Assembly: GCA_004020645.1 (NCBI GenBank)
Contig: SAQL01000017.1
Span: 89,481-153,480 of the forward strand
From: Mesorhizobium sp.
GTDB taxonomy: Bacteria > Pseudomonadota > Alphaproteobacteria > Rhizobiales > Rhizobiaceae
Direction: 5' to 3'
Length of the DNA stretch: 64,000 nt
In this document: positions 52,577 to 60,612 of the stretch, piece by piece
Layout of the letters: every line of letters begins with the position of its first letter
How positions within the stretch are numbered: position 1 is the first letter of the stretch
Made by a program: the position numbers and the translations under genes
The notes under the pieces: model-generated
What the model was told of the DNA's origin: nothing
Databases searched by the model: none
What the model saw: the letters and a program-made list of their open reading frames with translations, nothing else

Positions 52577-53736
52577 CCATGCTGCTCGACCGCAGCCCCG
52601 GCTTCGGCGTCTACATCCACTGGCCGTTCTGCGCTGCCAAGTGCCCCTATTGCGACTTCAACAGCCATGTCCGTCACCAGCCGGTCGACCAGGACCGTTT
52701 TGCCCGCGCCTTCGAGGCCGAGCTTACGACGATGCGCCACCGCACCGGACCGCGCGAGGTGACCAGCATTTTTCTCGGCGGCGGCACACCGTCGCTGATG
52801 AAGCCGGAAACCGTGGCGACGGTGCTGGACGCGGTGGCGAAGAACTGGACGGTGCCCGCCGGTATCGAGGTGACGCTGGAAGCCAACCCCTCCTCGGTCG
52901 AGGCCGAGCGCTTTCGCGGCTACCGGGCGGCGGGCGTCAACCGGGTGTCGCTCGGCGTGCAGGCGCTGAACGACAAGGATCTGCGCTTCCTCGGCCGGCT
53001 GCACGATGTCGATGAAGCGCTGCATGCGATCGGCCTGGCGCGTGAGATCTTTCCTCGGCTGTCCTTCGACCTGATCTACGCACGGCCCGGCCAGACCCCT
53101 GAAGCGTGGCAGGCGGAGCTCCAGCAGGCGATCGGCCACGCTGCCGACCATTTGTCGCTCTACCAGCTGACCATCGAGGAAGGTACGCCGTTCCACGCGC
53201 TGCATGCGGCCAAGAAATTTGCCATTCCCGACAATGACCATGCCGCCGATCTCTATGCGCTGACGCAGGAGATCACCGCCGCACATGGGCTGCCGGCGTA
53301 CGAGATATCCAACCACGCCAGATCAGGTGCGGAAAGCCGGCACAATCTGACTTATTGGCGCTATGGCGAATATGTCGGCGTCGGTCCCGGCGCGCATGGC
53401 CGCTTCGTCGAGAATGGCCGCCGCGTGGTGACGATCGCCGAAAGAATGCCGGAAACCTGGGCCAACCTGGTCGAGGCCAAGGGCCATGGCGTCACCGGCG
53501 GCGAGACCCTGACGCGCTCGGAGGAGGCCGACGAGTTCCTCTTGATGGGCCTGAGGCTGGCCGAGGGCATCGATCTCTCGCGCTACGAGGCGTTTTCCGG
53601 CCGCGGCCTGTCGACGGCACGGCTGTCGGTGCTGCAGGGCGAGGGGCTGGTGGCGCCGATCGGCAATGCCCGCCTGCGCGCCACGCCGGCCGGCATGATC
53701 GTGCTCGACGCGGTGGTGGCGGATCTGGCGCGGTAA
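52573..53736 (+). CDS. hemW: Radical SAM haem chaperone HemW
   Basis: A 387-residue radical SAM protein of the HemW (formerly anaerobic coproporphyrinogen oxidase-like) group, which inserts haem into target proteins. The cluster motif CAAKCPYCDF is at residues 20-29 (C20, C24, C27). IFLGGGTPSLM, VSLGVQALNDKDLRFLGR and SLYQLTIEEGTPF follow, and HemW has CxxxCxxCxF without the extra oxidase cysteine. Last gene of the rph-rdgB-hemW series. Confidence 0.93.
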   Translation: MTMLLDRSPGFGVYIHWPFCAAKCPYCDFNSHVRHQPVDQDRFARAFEAELTTMRHRTGPREVTSIFLGGGTPSLMKPETVATVLDAVAKNWTVPAGIEVTLEANPSSVEAERFRGYRAAGVNRVSLGVQALNDKDLRFLGRLHDVDEALHAIGLAREIFPRLSFDLIYARPGQTPEAWQAELQQAIGHAADHLSLYQLTIEEGTPFHALHAAKKFAIPDNDHAADLYALTQEITAAHGLPAYEISNHARSGAESRHNLTYWRYGEYVGVGPGAHGRFVENGRRVVTIAERMPETWANLVEAKGHGVTGGETLTRSEEADEFLLMGLRLAEGIDLSRYEAFSGRGLSTARLSVLQGEGLVAPIGNARLRATPAGMIVLDAVVADLAR

Positions 53737-54001
53737 GCGCAGAGTGCCAAGTGATTGGACTGTGATTGCAATTTATCGGATTGAGCAAGAATGCAAGGTG
53801 TTCGGCTTACTTTGAAGGTCGTCACGCCGTTTCTAATATGGGCCTGCCATGAAGTTCCTGATCCACGAGACTCTGCGAACACTGAACACGGATGATGTTT
53901 TCGAGTTTGGATTAACTGAGATATCGAGATCTCGAGAGGATGAAGACTTTTATTAAGCAGAGGCGATATTCATAAAAAACCAGAAATCCAGAAAAGTTAG
54001 G
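53737..54001. other. Lower-GC interval after hemW
   Basis: About 265 bases with many A and T residues, unlike its neighbours. A 35-codon frame (53849-53956, starting MKFLIHETLRTLNTDD) is the only short frame seen and has no supportable function. Together with the truncated phosphatase downstream it looks like a small decayed region. Confidence 0.5.
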
Positions 54002-54181
54002 ATGTCAGGCCTAAGCGAGTTCGACGTAGTGTGGGCGCACCGCGCCAAACTGCAGCAGAAATTCAAGGCCAGCCTGAAGACGGCTCGCGTGATCTGCCTC
54101 GACATTCCGGACGACTATGAGTTCATGGACCCGGGTCTGGTGCGTCTGCTGGAAGCGCGCGTCTCGAAGTATTTGCGTTAA
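54002..54181 (+). pseudogene. C-terminal remnant of a low-molecular-weight phosphatase-like protein
   Basis: A 59-codon frame. From EFDVVWAHRAKLQQKFKASL to ARVICLDIPDDYEFMDPGLV and RLLEARV it matches the second half of the about 110-residue LMW-phosphatase-like family. The first half with the CxxxxxRSP catalytic loop is absent, so no activity is expected. Upstream sequence is AT-rich and unrelated. Either a deletion or a rearrangement removed the N-terminus. Confidence 0.75.
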
Positions 54182-54204
54182 ATGGCTAAGCGTTCCCATC
54201 CGCT

Positions 54205-54232
54205 TTCGTCATCCTCGGGTCAGGATGACGAA
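54205..54232. terminator. Hairpin after the phosphatase remnant
   Basis: TTCGTCATCCT and AGGATGACGAA arms of 11 bases around CGGGTC. It resembles the 32173 repeat in its GGATGACGAAG end and may be a repeat as well as a terminator. Confidence 0.6.
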
Positions 54233-54270
54233 GAGAGAAGTGTCTCGACCACTCGCGAAGGTTGCGGTAC

Positions 54271-54384
54271 TCAAGCGTCATGCTTGTGGCGGCGCTTGGC
54301 GTGGTCTTTCTCGGTGTCCGCCTCACCGGAGCGAGCCGGCTTGGCATCGCCCTTGTCGCGGCGGGCGCGGTGTTGATCGCTCAT
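54271..54384 (-). CDS. Doubtful 37-residue basic frame
   Basis: A very charged frame (MSDQHRARRDKGDAKPARSG to KHDA). The opposite strand (54280-54393) has a 37-residue hydrophobic frame, MLVAALGVVFLGVRL onwards, over almost the same bases. Only one, or neither, is real; neither has a good ribosome site. Confidence 0.2.
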   Translation of the reverse strand: MSDQHRARRDKGDAKPARSGEADTEKDHAKRRHKHDA

Positions 54385-54466
54385 CGGGTGTGAGGGCGCT
54401 CCGTTGCGGGAGCTTTTCGTTTCAAGGCGGGTGATGAAAATGTCGAAGCGATTGGGCATCGTCTGG

Positions 54467-54664
54467 TCAGTGCTCCATCGTGCTGCCGGTGCCGGTCGAA
54501 GGCTTGATTTCCAGGTCGGTTGCCTTTGAATGACGACGCTTTCGCGGCTTTTTGGCCAAGCCGGCGCCGGTTTTGGCAGGCTGACCCTTGTCCTTTCGCG
54601 CGGCAAAGCGCTTGCGCCCTGCATAGTAGGGTTCGAAAACGTCCTGTATCTTAAGGCTGTCCAT
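54467..54664 (-). CDS. Small basic hypothetical protein
   Basis: A 65-residue protein, MDSLKIQDVFEPYYAGRKRF then a Lys/Arg-rich tail (AKKPRKRRHSK). The composition suggests nucleic-acid or membrane contact, but there is no known domain. GGGAGGAG lies seven bases before the ATG, which supports translation. Divergent from rsmI. Confidence 0.6.
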   Translation of the reverse strand: MDSLKIQDVFEPYYAGRKRFAARKDKGQPAKTGAGLAKKPRKRRHSKATDLEIKPSTGTGSTMEH

Positions 54665-54832
54665 CCTGCTCCTCCCGAGATCAGGGGTAAATCCGCCGGG
54701 CACGGTTTCGTTCCGTACTGTGGCGAAGGCATGGCGAGCGCTTCACTTCGGCACGGGTTTTGCAACCGCGCGTGAGCCGTGCCAAACAGGGCCGAATGCA
54801 TTCAAAGTGTCAGAGCCTGACGGGGGACACCG

Positions 54833-55762
54833 GTGACCGGCGAGTTGGCAAGACGCAGCTATGTGATCGGCCAGACCGAAATACCAGCCCGGCCCCTCGC
54901 GCCGGCGCTCTACCTGGTGGCGACGCCGATCGGCAATCTCGCCGATATCACATTACGCGCGCTTGAAACGCTCGCCGCCGCCGATATCATTGCCTGCGAG
55001 GACACGCGTGTCAGCCGCGTGCTGCTCGACCGCTACGGCATCCGCCGCCGCACAACTGCCTATCACGAGCACAATGCCGCCGAGGCCGGCCCAAAACTGA
55101 TCGCAGCCTTGCTGGCCGGGCAGAGCGTGGCGCTGATCTCGGACGCCGGCACGCCGCTGATCTCCGATCCCGGCTACCGGCTGGTCGGCGAAGCGCTCGA
55201 CCAGGGCATTCGCGTCGTGCCGATCCCCGGCCCGTCGGCGCCGCTTGCGGCGCTGACGGCATCAGGCCTGCCCTCCGACGCCTTTCTGTTTGCCGGCTTC
55301 CTGCCGGTGAAGACTGGACAGCGGCTGGCGCGGCTGGAGGCGCTTAAAACCGTGCCGGCGACGCTGATCTTCTTCGAATCGCCGCGCCGGCTGGCAGAGA
55401 CGCTCAGTGCCATGGTCGTGGCGCTAGGCGGTGAGCGCAGGGCCGCGATCGGCCGCGAGCTGACCAAGACCTTCGAGGAAATGCGGACCGGCACCTTGCA
55501 GTCGCTCGCCGATCATTACGCGGCGGCCGACACGCCGAAGGGCGAGATCGTCATCTGCGTCGGCCCGTCGGAAGCGACCGCCGACGAACCGGCCGACATC
55601 GACAGGCTGCTGCTTTCGCTTGCCGCCGAAATGCCGGCCTCCAAGGCGGCGGCGGAAGCCGCCAAGATGACCGGCGGCCAAAAGCAGGCGCTTTACCGGC
55701 GGCTGCTCGAACTCAAGGACACAGGGAAGAACCGGGACGTCGGGAAGGACGGCGATGACTGA
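54833..55762 (+). CDS. rsmI: 16S rRNA 2'-O-methyltransferase RsmI (C1402)
   Basis: A 309-residue SAM enzyme that methylates the ribose of C1402 in 16S rRNA. LYLVATPIGNLADITLRALE at about residues 26-45, CEDTRVSRVLLDRYGI, SDAGTPLISDPGYRLV and IPGPSAPLAALTASGLPSD are complete tetrapyrrole-methylase family features. GTG start with GGGGGA upstream. Overlaps yraN by eight bases. Confidence 0.95.
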   Translation: MTGELARRSYVIGQTEIPARPLAPALYLVATPIGNLADITLRALETLAAADIIACEDTRVSRVLLDRYGIRRRTTAYHEHNAAEAGPKLIAALLAGQSVALISDAGTPLISDPGYRLVGEALDQGIRVVPIPGPSAPLAALTASGLPSDAFLFAGFLPVKTGQRLARLEALKTVPATLIFFESPRRLAETLSAMVVALGGERRAAIGRELTKTFEEMRTGTLQSLADHYAAADTPKGEIVICVGPSEATADEPADIDRLLLSLAAEMPASKAAAEAAKMTGGQKQALYRRLLELKDTGKNRDVGKDGDD

Positions 55763-56132
55763 ACGCCCGGTCGCCAGCCGCCAACGTGCCTATCGGCGGG
55801 GCCACCGCAGCGAGTGGCTGGCGGCGGCGGCATTGATGGTAAAAGGCTACCGGATCCTGGCCCGCCGCCACCGCACGCGGTTCGGCGAGATCGACCTGAT
55901 CGCGCGGCGCGGCGACCTGGTGCTGATCGTCGAGGTGAAGGCGCGCCGCACACTGATGGAAGCCATGGAGGCTATCGCTTACGAATCGGAGCGCCGCATC
56001 GAAAGCGCCGCCGATCTCTGGCTGTCGAGCCAATCCGACTATGGAAGATTGTCGGTGCGCTTCGACATGGTCGCGGTGCTGCCGTGGCGCTGGCCGGTGC
56101 ATGTCGAGAATGTTTTTTACGGGCGCAATTGA
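55755..56132 (+). CDS. yraN: YraN/UPF0102 nuclease-fold protein
   Basis: A 125-residue protein of the UPF0102 family, with a restriction-endonuclease-like fold: GHRSEWLAAAALMVKGYRIL, then RTRFGEIDLIARRGDLVLIV and EVKAR, giving the E-x(n)-D-x(n)-ExK residues of a nuclease core. Its function is unproven; it commonly sits next to rsmI as here. Overlapping translation with rsmI. Confidence 0.93.
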   Translation: MTERPVASRQRAYRRGHRSEWLAAAALMVKGYRILARRHRTRFGEIDLIARRGDLVLIVEVKARRTLMEAMEAIAYESERRIESAADLWLSSQSDYGRLSVRFDMVAVLPWRWPVHVENVFYGRN

Positions 56133-56201
56133 GGGAGGTCGGCGTCCAAAATTGCGAGATGTCGGCGGGACAGGAACTCGACTGGGCAGTAAGGCGACCG
56201 C

Positions 56202-56428
56202 CTGCGCTCACCCCCAGACGACGGCGCCGCAGGCCGACAATGCCGATGACCAGCCGCCACCAGCCGAACAGCGAATAGCCGTGACGCGAGACGTAGTTGA
56301 GCAGGAATCGCACGACGATAAGCGCCGCGACGAAGGCCGTGATGAAACCGGCGGCGATTATGGGCAGATCAGCGCTGGTCAGCACATTGCGGTTCTTGAA
56401 GAGGTCGAAGGTGAAGGCGCCGATCGTG
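56202..56428 (-). pseudogene. Truncated, frameshifted 3' copy of uppP
   Basis: About 227 bases that match the 3' end of uppP at 58941-59177, in the same orientation. The translated part FDLFKNRNVLTSADLPIIAA, VRFLLNYVSRHGYSLFGWWR and LVIGIVGL equals the UppP C-terminus with a few substitutions; the final codons are frameshifted by small indels (RRRRLG instead of AALFVWG). The 5' three quarters of the gene are absent. It marks one end of the 2.5-kb LysR/methyltransferase segment. Confidence 0.9.
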
Positions 56429-56467
56429 GAAGTGCGCGTTTCGGCCGGCCGACTGACACCTGCGCTC

Positions 56468-56572
56468 CTAGAGCGGGACGGTTCAAATTGAACTGGGCAT
56501 CCCGCTCTATTATTTGTTTTAGCCGCATTTCTGCGACGCCAAGTGATTCCACTTGGCTGCAAAATGCTCTAG
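56468..56572. repeat. Palindromic element family E with CTAGAGC...GCTCTAG ends
   Basis: A 105-base element with matching ends CTAGAGC/GCTCTAG and two internal hairpins (GAGCGGGA...TCCCGCTC and GCCAAGTG...CACTTGGC). Typical dispersed rhizobial palindrome. It lies between the uppP remnant and the LysR gene, close to a segment boundary. Confidence 0.8.
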
Positions 56573-56611
56573 CACGGCTACCCGGATGCTCCTGTACTTT
56601 GACCGGGACAC

Positions 56612-57496
56612 CTATTGGGCCGTTTGCCAGTCGTGCTCCTTCACCGCCTTGGCAAAAGCCGAGACAACAGGTGAAGGCAAGCGGTCGGCCACTGAAACGA
56701 GCGACACCTCGCGTATGATTTCAGGGTCAACGACGGGCCTGTGACAGACACCGGGATGGCTGGCCGAGTACTCCGCGATGAAGCAGACGCCCATGCCCGC
56801 AGCGATCATCGCCAGAAACCAATCCTCGCGCTCGCTGCGGAAGGCGCTGCGGATATCGAAGCCGATATTCCGGCATAGCCCGTCTATGTGATCGCCATAT
56901 TCGCAATTGATGCGCTCAAGATAGGCTTCGCCGCGGACGTCGGTAAGATGAAGCGTATTGCGCATCTCGAAAGGATGGCCGGTCGAGAAGGCGAGCCCGA
57001 AGCGCTCCCGGTAAACAGGATCCGCCTTCAGACCATGGCCGAATGGTTCGGGCCTGGCGAGCAGGGCGACGTCAAGCTTGCCCTCCATCAGAAGGTCGGT
57101 CAGATGGCTTGCCGGGCCCTCGATCACTGTCACTTCTATGCCTGGATAGCGCTCTCGAAAGGTATTGAGGAAACCGATGAAGCGCAGCGGGCCTATGGTG
57201 CACATCACACCGAGCGTCAGCGACGCGGTTTCCAGAGAGAGGAAACTCCTGGCTGTCCTCTTCGCAGTCTCCGAACGCCGGAAAACTTCGTCCAGATGGA
57301 TCCGCATCAGACAGCCAAAATCGGTGAGCCGGACGCGGGTTTTTTCGCGGTGGAAAAGATAGCCGCCAAGTTCCGCCTCCAGCTTCTGTATGGCCCGCGT
57401 CAGCGCAGGCTGGCCGACGTGAACGAGGTCCGCCGCGCGATGAAAGTTGAGAGTCTCGCTGGCCGCCAGAAAATAGCGGATTTCGTGCATCTCCAT
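56612..57496 (-). CDS. LysR-family transcriptional regulator
   Basis: A 294-residue LysR-type regulator: MEMHEIRYFLAASETLNFHR and HVGQPALTRAIQKLEAELGG are the winged helix-turn-helix at residues 1-60; the rest is the periplasmic-binding-like effector domain. It is divergent from the methyltransferase gene and probably regulates it and itself through the ATAAT-N5-ATTAT box between them. The start at 57496 has GAGGGGGCG upstream. Confidence 0.9.
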   Translation of the reverse strand: MEMHEIRYFLAASETLNFHRAADLVHVGQPALTRAIQKLEAELGGYLFHREKTRVRLTDFGCLMRIHLDEVFRRSETAKRTARSFLSLETASLTLGVMCTIGPLRFIGFLNTFRERYPGIEVTVIEGPASHLTDLLMEGKLDVALLARPEPFGHGLKADPVYRERFGLAFSTGHPFEMRNTLHLTDVRGEAYLERINCEYGDHIDGLCRNIGFDIRSAFRSEREDWFLAMIAAGMGVCFIAEYSASHPGVCHRPVVDPEIIREVSLVSVADRLPSPVVSAFAKAVKEHDWQTAQ

Positions 57497-57537
57497 GAAA
57501 CGCCCCCTCGCCGATGTCTCGTCTGCATCGTCGCGAT

Positions 57538-57554
57538 GATAATTCGGCATTATC
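57538..57554. promoter_or_regulatory. LysR-type binding box between lysR and methyltransferase genes
   Basis: GATAAT-TCGGC-ATTATC, a perfect 17-base palindrome of the T-N11-A type recognised by LysR proteins, 42 bases before the LysR start and 124 before the methyltransferase start. Its place between divergent genes fits co-regulation. Confidence 0.65.
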
Positions 57555-57677
57555 CGCCGCCCTCACGCTCAAGTAAACTTTACCAGCCTTTAGGGCAGCT
57601 TGGCCGCTGCCGGAGCCGATCTAAAACCAGGATCGGGCGTCACCGAATGCGGTTGGAGAGCCCAAAGGGAGATTCCG

Positions 57678-58736
57678 ATGTCTGAAGCGAGTCAGGAAAA
57701 GTTGGACGCATTCTTGGGGAAAATGGTCGGCGATCTCGGTGCGATCGCTACGGGCGCGGGGGTCTTGCTGGGCGACAGGCTCGGCCTGTTCAAGGCATTG
57801 CGCGAAGGCGGCAAGATGACGGCCGCCGAACTTTCGACACGCACCGGCACCCAGGAACGCCTTGTAAGGGAATGGCTTTGCGGGCAGGCGGCAGCGGGCT
57901 ACGTCGACTACGATGAAGCCAACGACGAGTTCTATCTCAACGCCGAGCAGGAGCTGGTGTTAGCCGATGAAGATAGCCCGGCCTTCATGGCTGGCGCATT
58001 CGAGGTCCTATCCGCGCTGTGGCTCGACGAAGAAAAGGTGAGGCAGGCATTCCAGTCCGGTAAGGGCGTTGCATGGCACGATCATAGCGCGTGTCTGTTT
58101 CGCGGTACGGAGCGGTTCTTCCGTCCAGGCTATAATGCCAACCTGATCGACTCCTGGCTGCCGGCTCTGGAGGGCGTAGTCGAGAAACTCGAACGCGGCG
58201 TGGAGGTCGCGGATGTCGGATGCGGTCATGGCGCATCGACGGTGCTCATGGCACGTGCTTTCCCCAATTCGCGCTTCGTCGGCTTCGATTATCACGCCCC
58301 TTCGATCGAGCGCGCCCGCAAGGCCGCCGAGGAAGCCGGTGTCGGCGCCAACACGCGCTTCGAGGTCGCGGCCGCCAAGACCTATCCCGGCACCTATGAC
58401 CTCGTCGCTTTTTTCGATTGCCTTCACGACATGGGCGACCCGGCGGGCGCCGCCACCCATGTCCACGGGTCGCTCAAGCCGGATGGCACGTGGATGATCG
58501 TCGAGCCGTTCGCGCATGATCATCTAGCGGCGAACCTCAACCCCGTCGGACGCGTTTACTATGCCGCTTCCACGTTCGTGTGCACGCCCGCGTCCCTGTC
58601 GCAGGAAGTCGGGCTCGGGCTTGGCGCCCAGGCCGGCGAGGCGAGGCTACGCAAGGTGGTGACCGGCGGCGGCTTCAAGCGATTCCGTCGCGCCACGGAG
58701 ACGCCGTTCAACATGGTGCTGGAGGCCCGCCCCTAG
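57678..58736 (+). CDS. SAM-dependent methyltransferase with N-terminal winged helix (Rv2258c-like)
   Basis: A 352-residue protein. Residues about 20-95 form a winged-helix dimerisation region (LGDRLGLFKALREGGKMTAA), and the class I methyltransferase domain starts with EVADVGCGHGASTVLMARAF (motif I at 179-185), then FVGFDYHAPSIERARKAAEE and DLVAFFDCLHDMGDPAGAAT. The layout matches the Rv2258c-like group; the substrate is unknown. Ribosome site AAAGGGAG. Part of the segment between the two uppP ends. Confidence 0.88.
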   Translation: MSEASQEKLDAFLGKMVGDLGAIATGAGVLLGDRLGLFKALREGGKMTAAELSTRTGTQERLVREWLCGQAAAGYVDYDEANDEFYLNAEQELVLADEDSPAFMAGAFEVLSALWLDEEKVRQAFQSGKGVAWHDHSACLFRGTERFFRPGYNANLIDSWLPALEGVVEKLERGVEVADVGCGHGASTVLMARAFPNSRFVGFDYHAPSIERARKAAEEAGVGANTRFEVAAAKTYPGTYDLVAFFDCLHDMGDPAGAATHVHGSLKPDGTWMIVEPFAHDHLAANLNPVGRVYYAASTFVCTPASLSQEVGLGLGAQAGEARLRKVVTGGGFKRFRRATETPFNMVLEARP

Positions 58737-58949
58737 CGCGGCCGTCGATAGAAATTGCAGCTCAAAGTGATCGGAGAAAGCTATCGCCCTCCATGATCGC
58801 CATTCTCGACAGGTTCCGTGATCTGCTTGAAGACCTCGGTGGAGATCTCGGCGTGACGGACCCCGTCTCGGGGCCAGTTGTTGCGGAAGTGACTTAAGGA
58901 AGCTCCCAATCAGCGAGAGCCGAAGTCGCGATAAAATAACTGCGCCGCC

Positions 58950-59756
58950 TCACCCCCAGACGAATAGCGCCGCCAGCCCGACGGTGCCGATGACCAGGCG
59001 CCACCAGCCGAACAGCGAATAGCCGTGCCGCGAGACGTAGTTGAGCAGGAATCGCACGACGATAAGCGCCGCTAAGAAGGCCGCGATGAAACCGGCGGCG
59101 ATTATGGGCAGATCGGCGCTGGTCAGCACATTGCGGTTCTTGAACAGGTCGAAGGCGAAGGCGCCGACCATCGTCGGCATGGCGAGGAAGAAGGAGAATT
59201 CCGCAGCCGCCCGTTTGTCGACGCCCAGAAGCAGCGCGCCGACGATCGTCGAGCCGGAGCGCGACGTGCCGGGGATCAGCGAAAGGCACTGGAACAGTCC
59301 GATCTGCAGATAGAGTCGGAGCGGAAACCGCTCGACGTCATGGTAGAGCGGCTTCGGCTTGAAGCGATCCACCCACAGCAGGACGACGCCGCCGATGATC
59401 AGCATGACGCAGATCAGCCTCGGCGATTCAAACAGCACCGACTTGATGAAGCCATGCCCCAGTGCGCCGATGACGGCGGCCGGCAGGAAGGCGACGAGGA
59501 TGCCGAGGACGAAATGCCGCGTCACCCGATCACGCGGCAGATCGACCAGCATCTGCCACAGACGATGGAAATAGACGCTGAGGATAGCCAGTATGGCGCC
59601 GAGTTGGATCAGGATCTCGAAGGCCTTGCCGGTCGAATGGAAGCCGAGAAAGTGGCCGGCAAGCAGGATATGGCCAGTCGACGAGACCGGAATGAACTCG
59701 GTCATACCCTCGATCATCCCGAGCAGCAGCGCTTCGACGATGGTCTGGCTTTCCAT
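58950..59756 (-). CDS. uppP: Undecaprenyl-diphosphatase
   Basis: A 268-residue BacA/UppP-type membrane enzyme that recycles the lipid carrier undecaprenyl phosphate for cell-wall synthesis and gives bacitracin resistance. EGMTEFIPVSSTGH at 16-29 and PGTSRSGST at 162-170 are the two catalytic motifs. The start at 59756 has GAGGTT upstream. The 3' end is duplicated at 56202-56428. A 34-codon frame at 58793-58897, just downstream on the other strand, is too weak to call. Confidence 0.95.
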   Translation of the reverse strand: MESQTIVEALLLGMIEGMTEFIPVSSTGHILLAGHFLGFHSTGKAFEILIQLGAILAILSVYFHRLWQMLVDLPRDRVTRHFVLGILVAFLPAAVIGALGHGFIKSVLFESPRLICVMLIIGGVVLLWVDRFKPKPLYHDVERFPLRLYLQIGLFQCLSLIPGTSRSGSTIVGALLLGVDKRAAAEFSFFLAMPTMVGAFAFDLFKNRNVLTSADLPIIAAGFIAAFLAALIVVRFLLNYVSRHGYSLFGWWRLVIGTVGLAALFVWG

Positions 59757-59919
59757 GTAAACCTCGGCGTTCGAGTGAGGGCTTTGAAGAACGGCTTGCT
59801 TGTCATGGCGCGGAACTCCTCCTATAGGTCGCAGCACCCTGACGGCCCTTTGAATTGGGGCGGCCAAGACTTACCGGCGCAGCCGGCGATTTGCCAGTGC
59901 GCTCTATTATCGCGGGACC

Positions 59920-60612
59920 ATGCTGACGCTATTCCACCACCCGATGTTCGCCACCTGCCGCTTCGTTCGCCTCGCTTTCGGCGAGTATGGCGAGGAGTTG
60001 GCGCTGATCGAGGAAAAGCCGTGGATGCGGCGCAAGGAGTTCCTGGCGCTGAACCCGGCCGGCACGCTGCCGATCCTGCTTGCCGAGGGCGACGTGCCGA
60101 TCGTCGGCGCCATGGTCATCGCCGAATATCTCGACGAGACGCGCGGCGTGCTCAAGCGCGACAAGCGGCTGTTCGCCGAGGACCCGATGGGGCGCGCCGA
60201 AATCCGCCGGCTGACCGACTGGTATCTCAGCAAGGCCGATAGCGAGGTGACGCGGCATCTGGTGCGCGAGCGCGTGCTGAAGCCGGTCATGCCGGAAACG
60301 GCGGGCGGCGGATCGCCCGATTCGGCGGCGATCCGTGCAGCGCGCGCCAATATCCGCCAGCACATGAAATACACCAACTGGCTGGCCGGCACACGCCATT
60401 GGCTGGCCGGCAACAAGGTCACCTATGCTGACCTCGCGGCTGCGGCTGCGCTGTCCGTGCTCGACTATCTCGGCGAGATCGACTGGCGTGAACATGCTGC
60501 CGCGCGCGAATGGTATGCACGGGTGAAATCACGGCCATCATTCCGGCCGCTATTATCCGACCGGGTGCGCGGCCTTTCGCCGGTGTCACATTATGCGGAC
60601 CTCGATTTCTAG
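59920..60612 (+). CDS. Glutathione S-transferase family protein
   Basis: A 230-residue GST-like protein: MLTLFHHPMFATCRFVRLAF and LNPAGTLPILLAEGD are the thioredoxin-fold half, with VIAEYLDETRG as the glutathione loop. The C-terminal half ends VTYADLAAAAALSVLDYLGE. A conserved rhizobial gene that precedes queG, which it overlaps by 20 bases. Enzyme activity is unproven. Confidence 0.88.
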   Translation: MLTLFHHPMFATCRFVRLAFGEYGEELALIEEKPWMRRKEFLALNPAGTLPILLAEGDVPIVGAMVIAEYLDETRGVLKRDKRLFAEDPMGRAEIRRLTDWYLSKADSEVTRHLVRERVLKPVMPETAGGGSPDSAAIRAARANIRQHMKYTNWLAGTRHWLAGNKVTYADLAAAAALSVLDYLGEIDWREHAAAREWYARVKSRPSFRPLLSDRVRGLSPVSHYADLDF

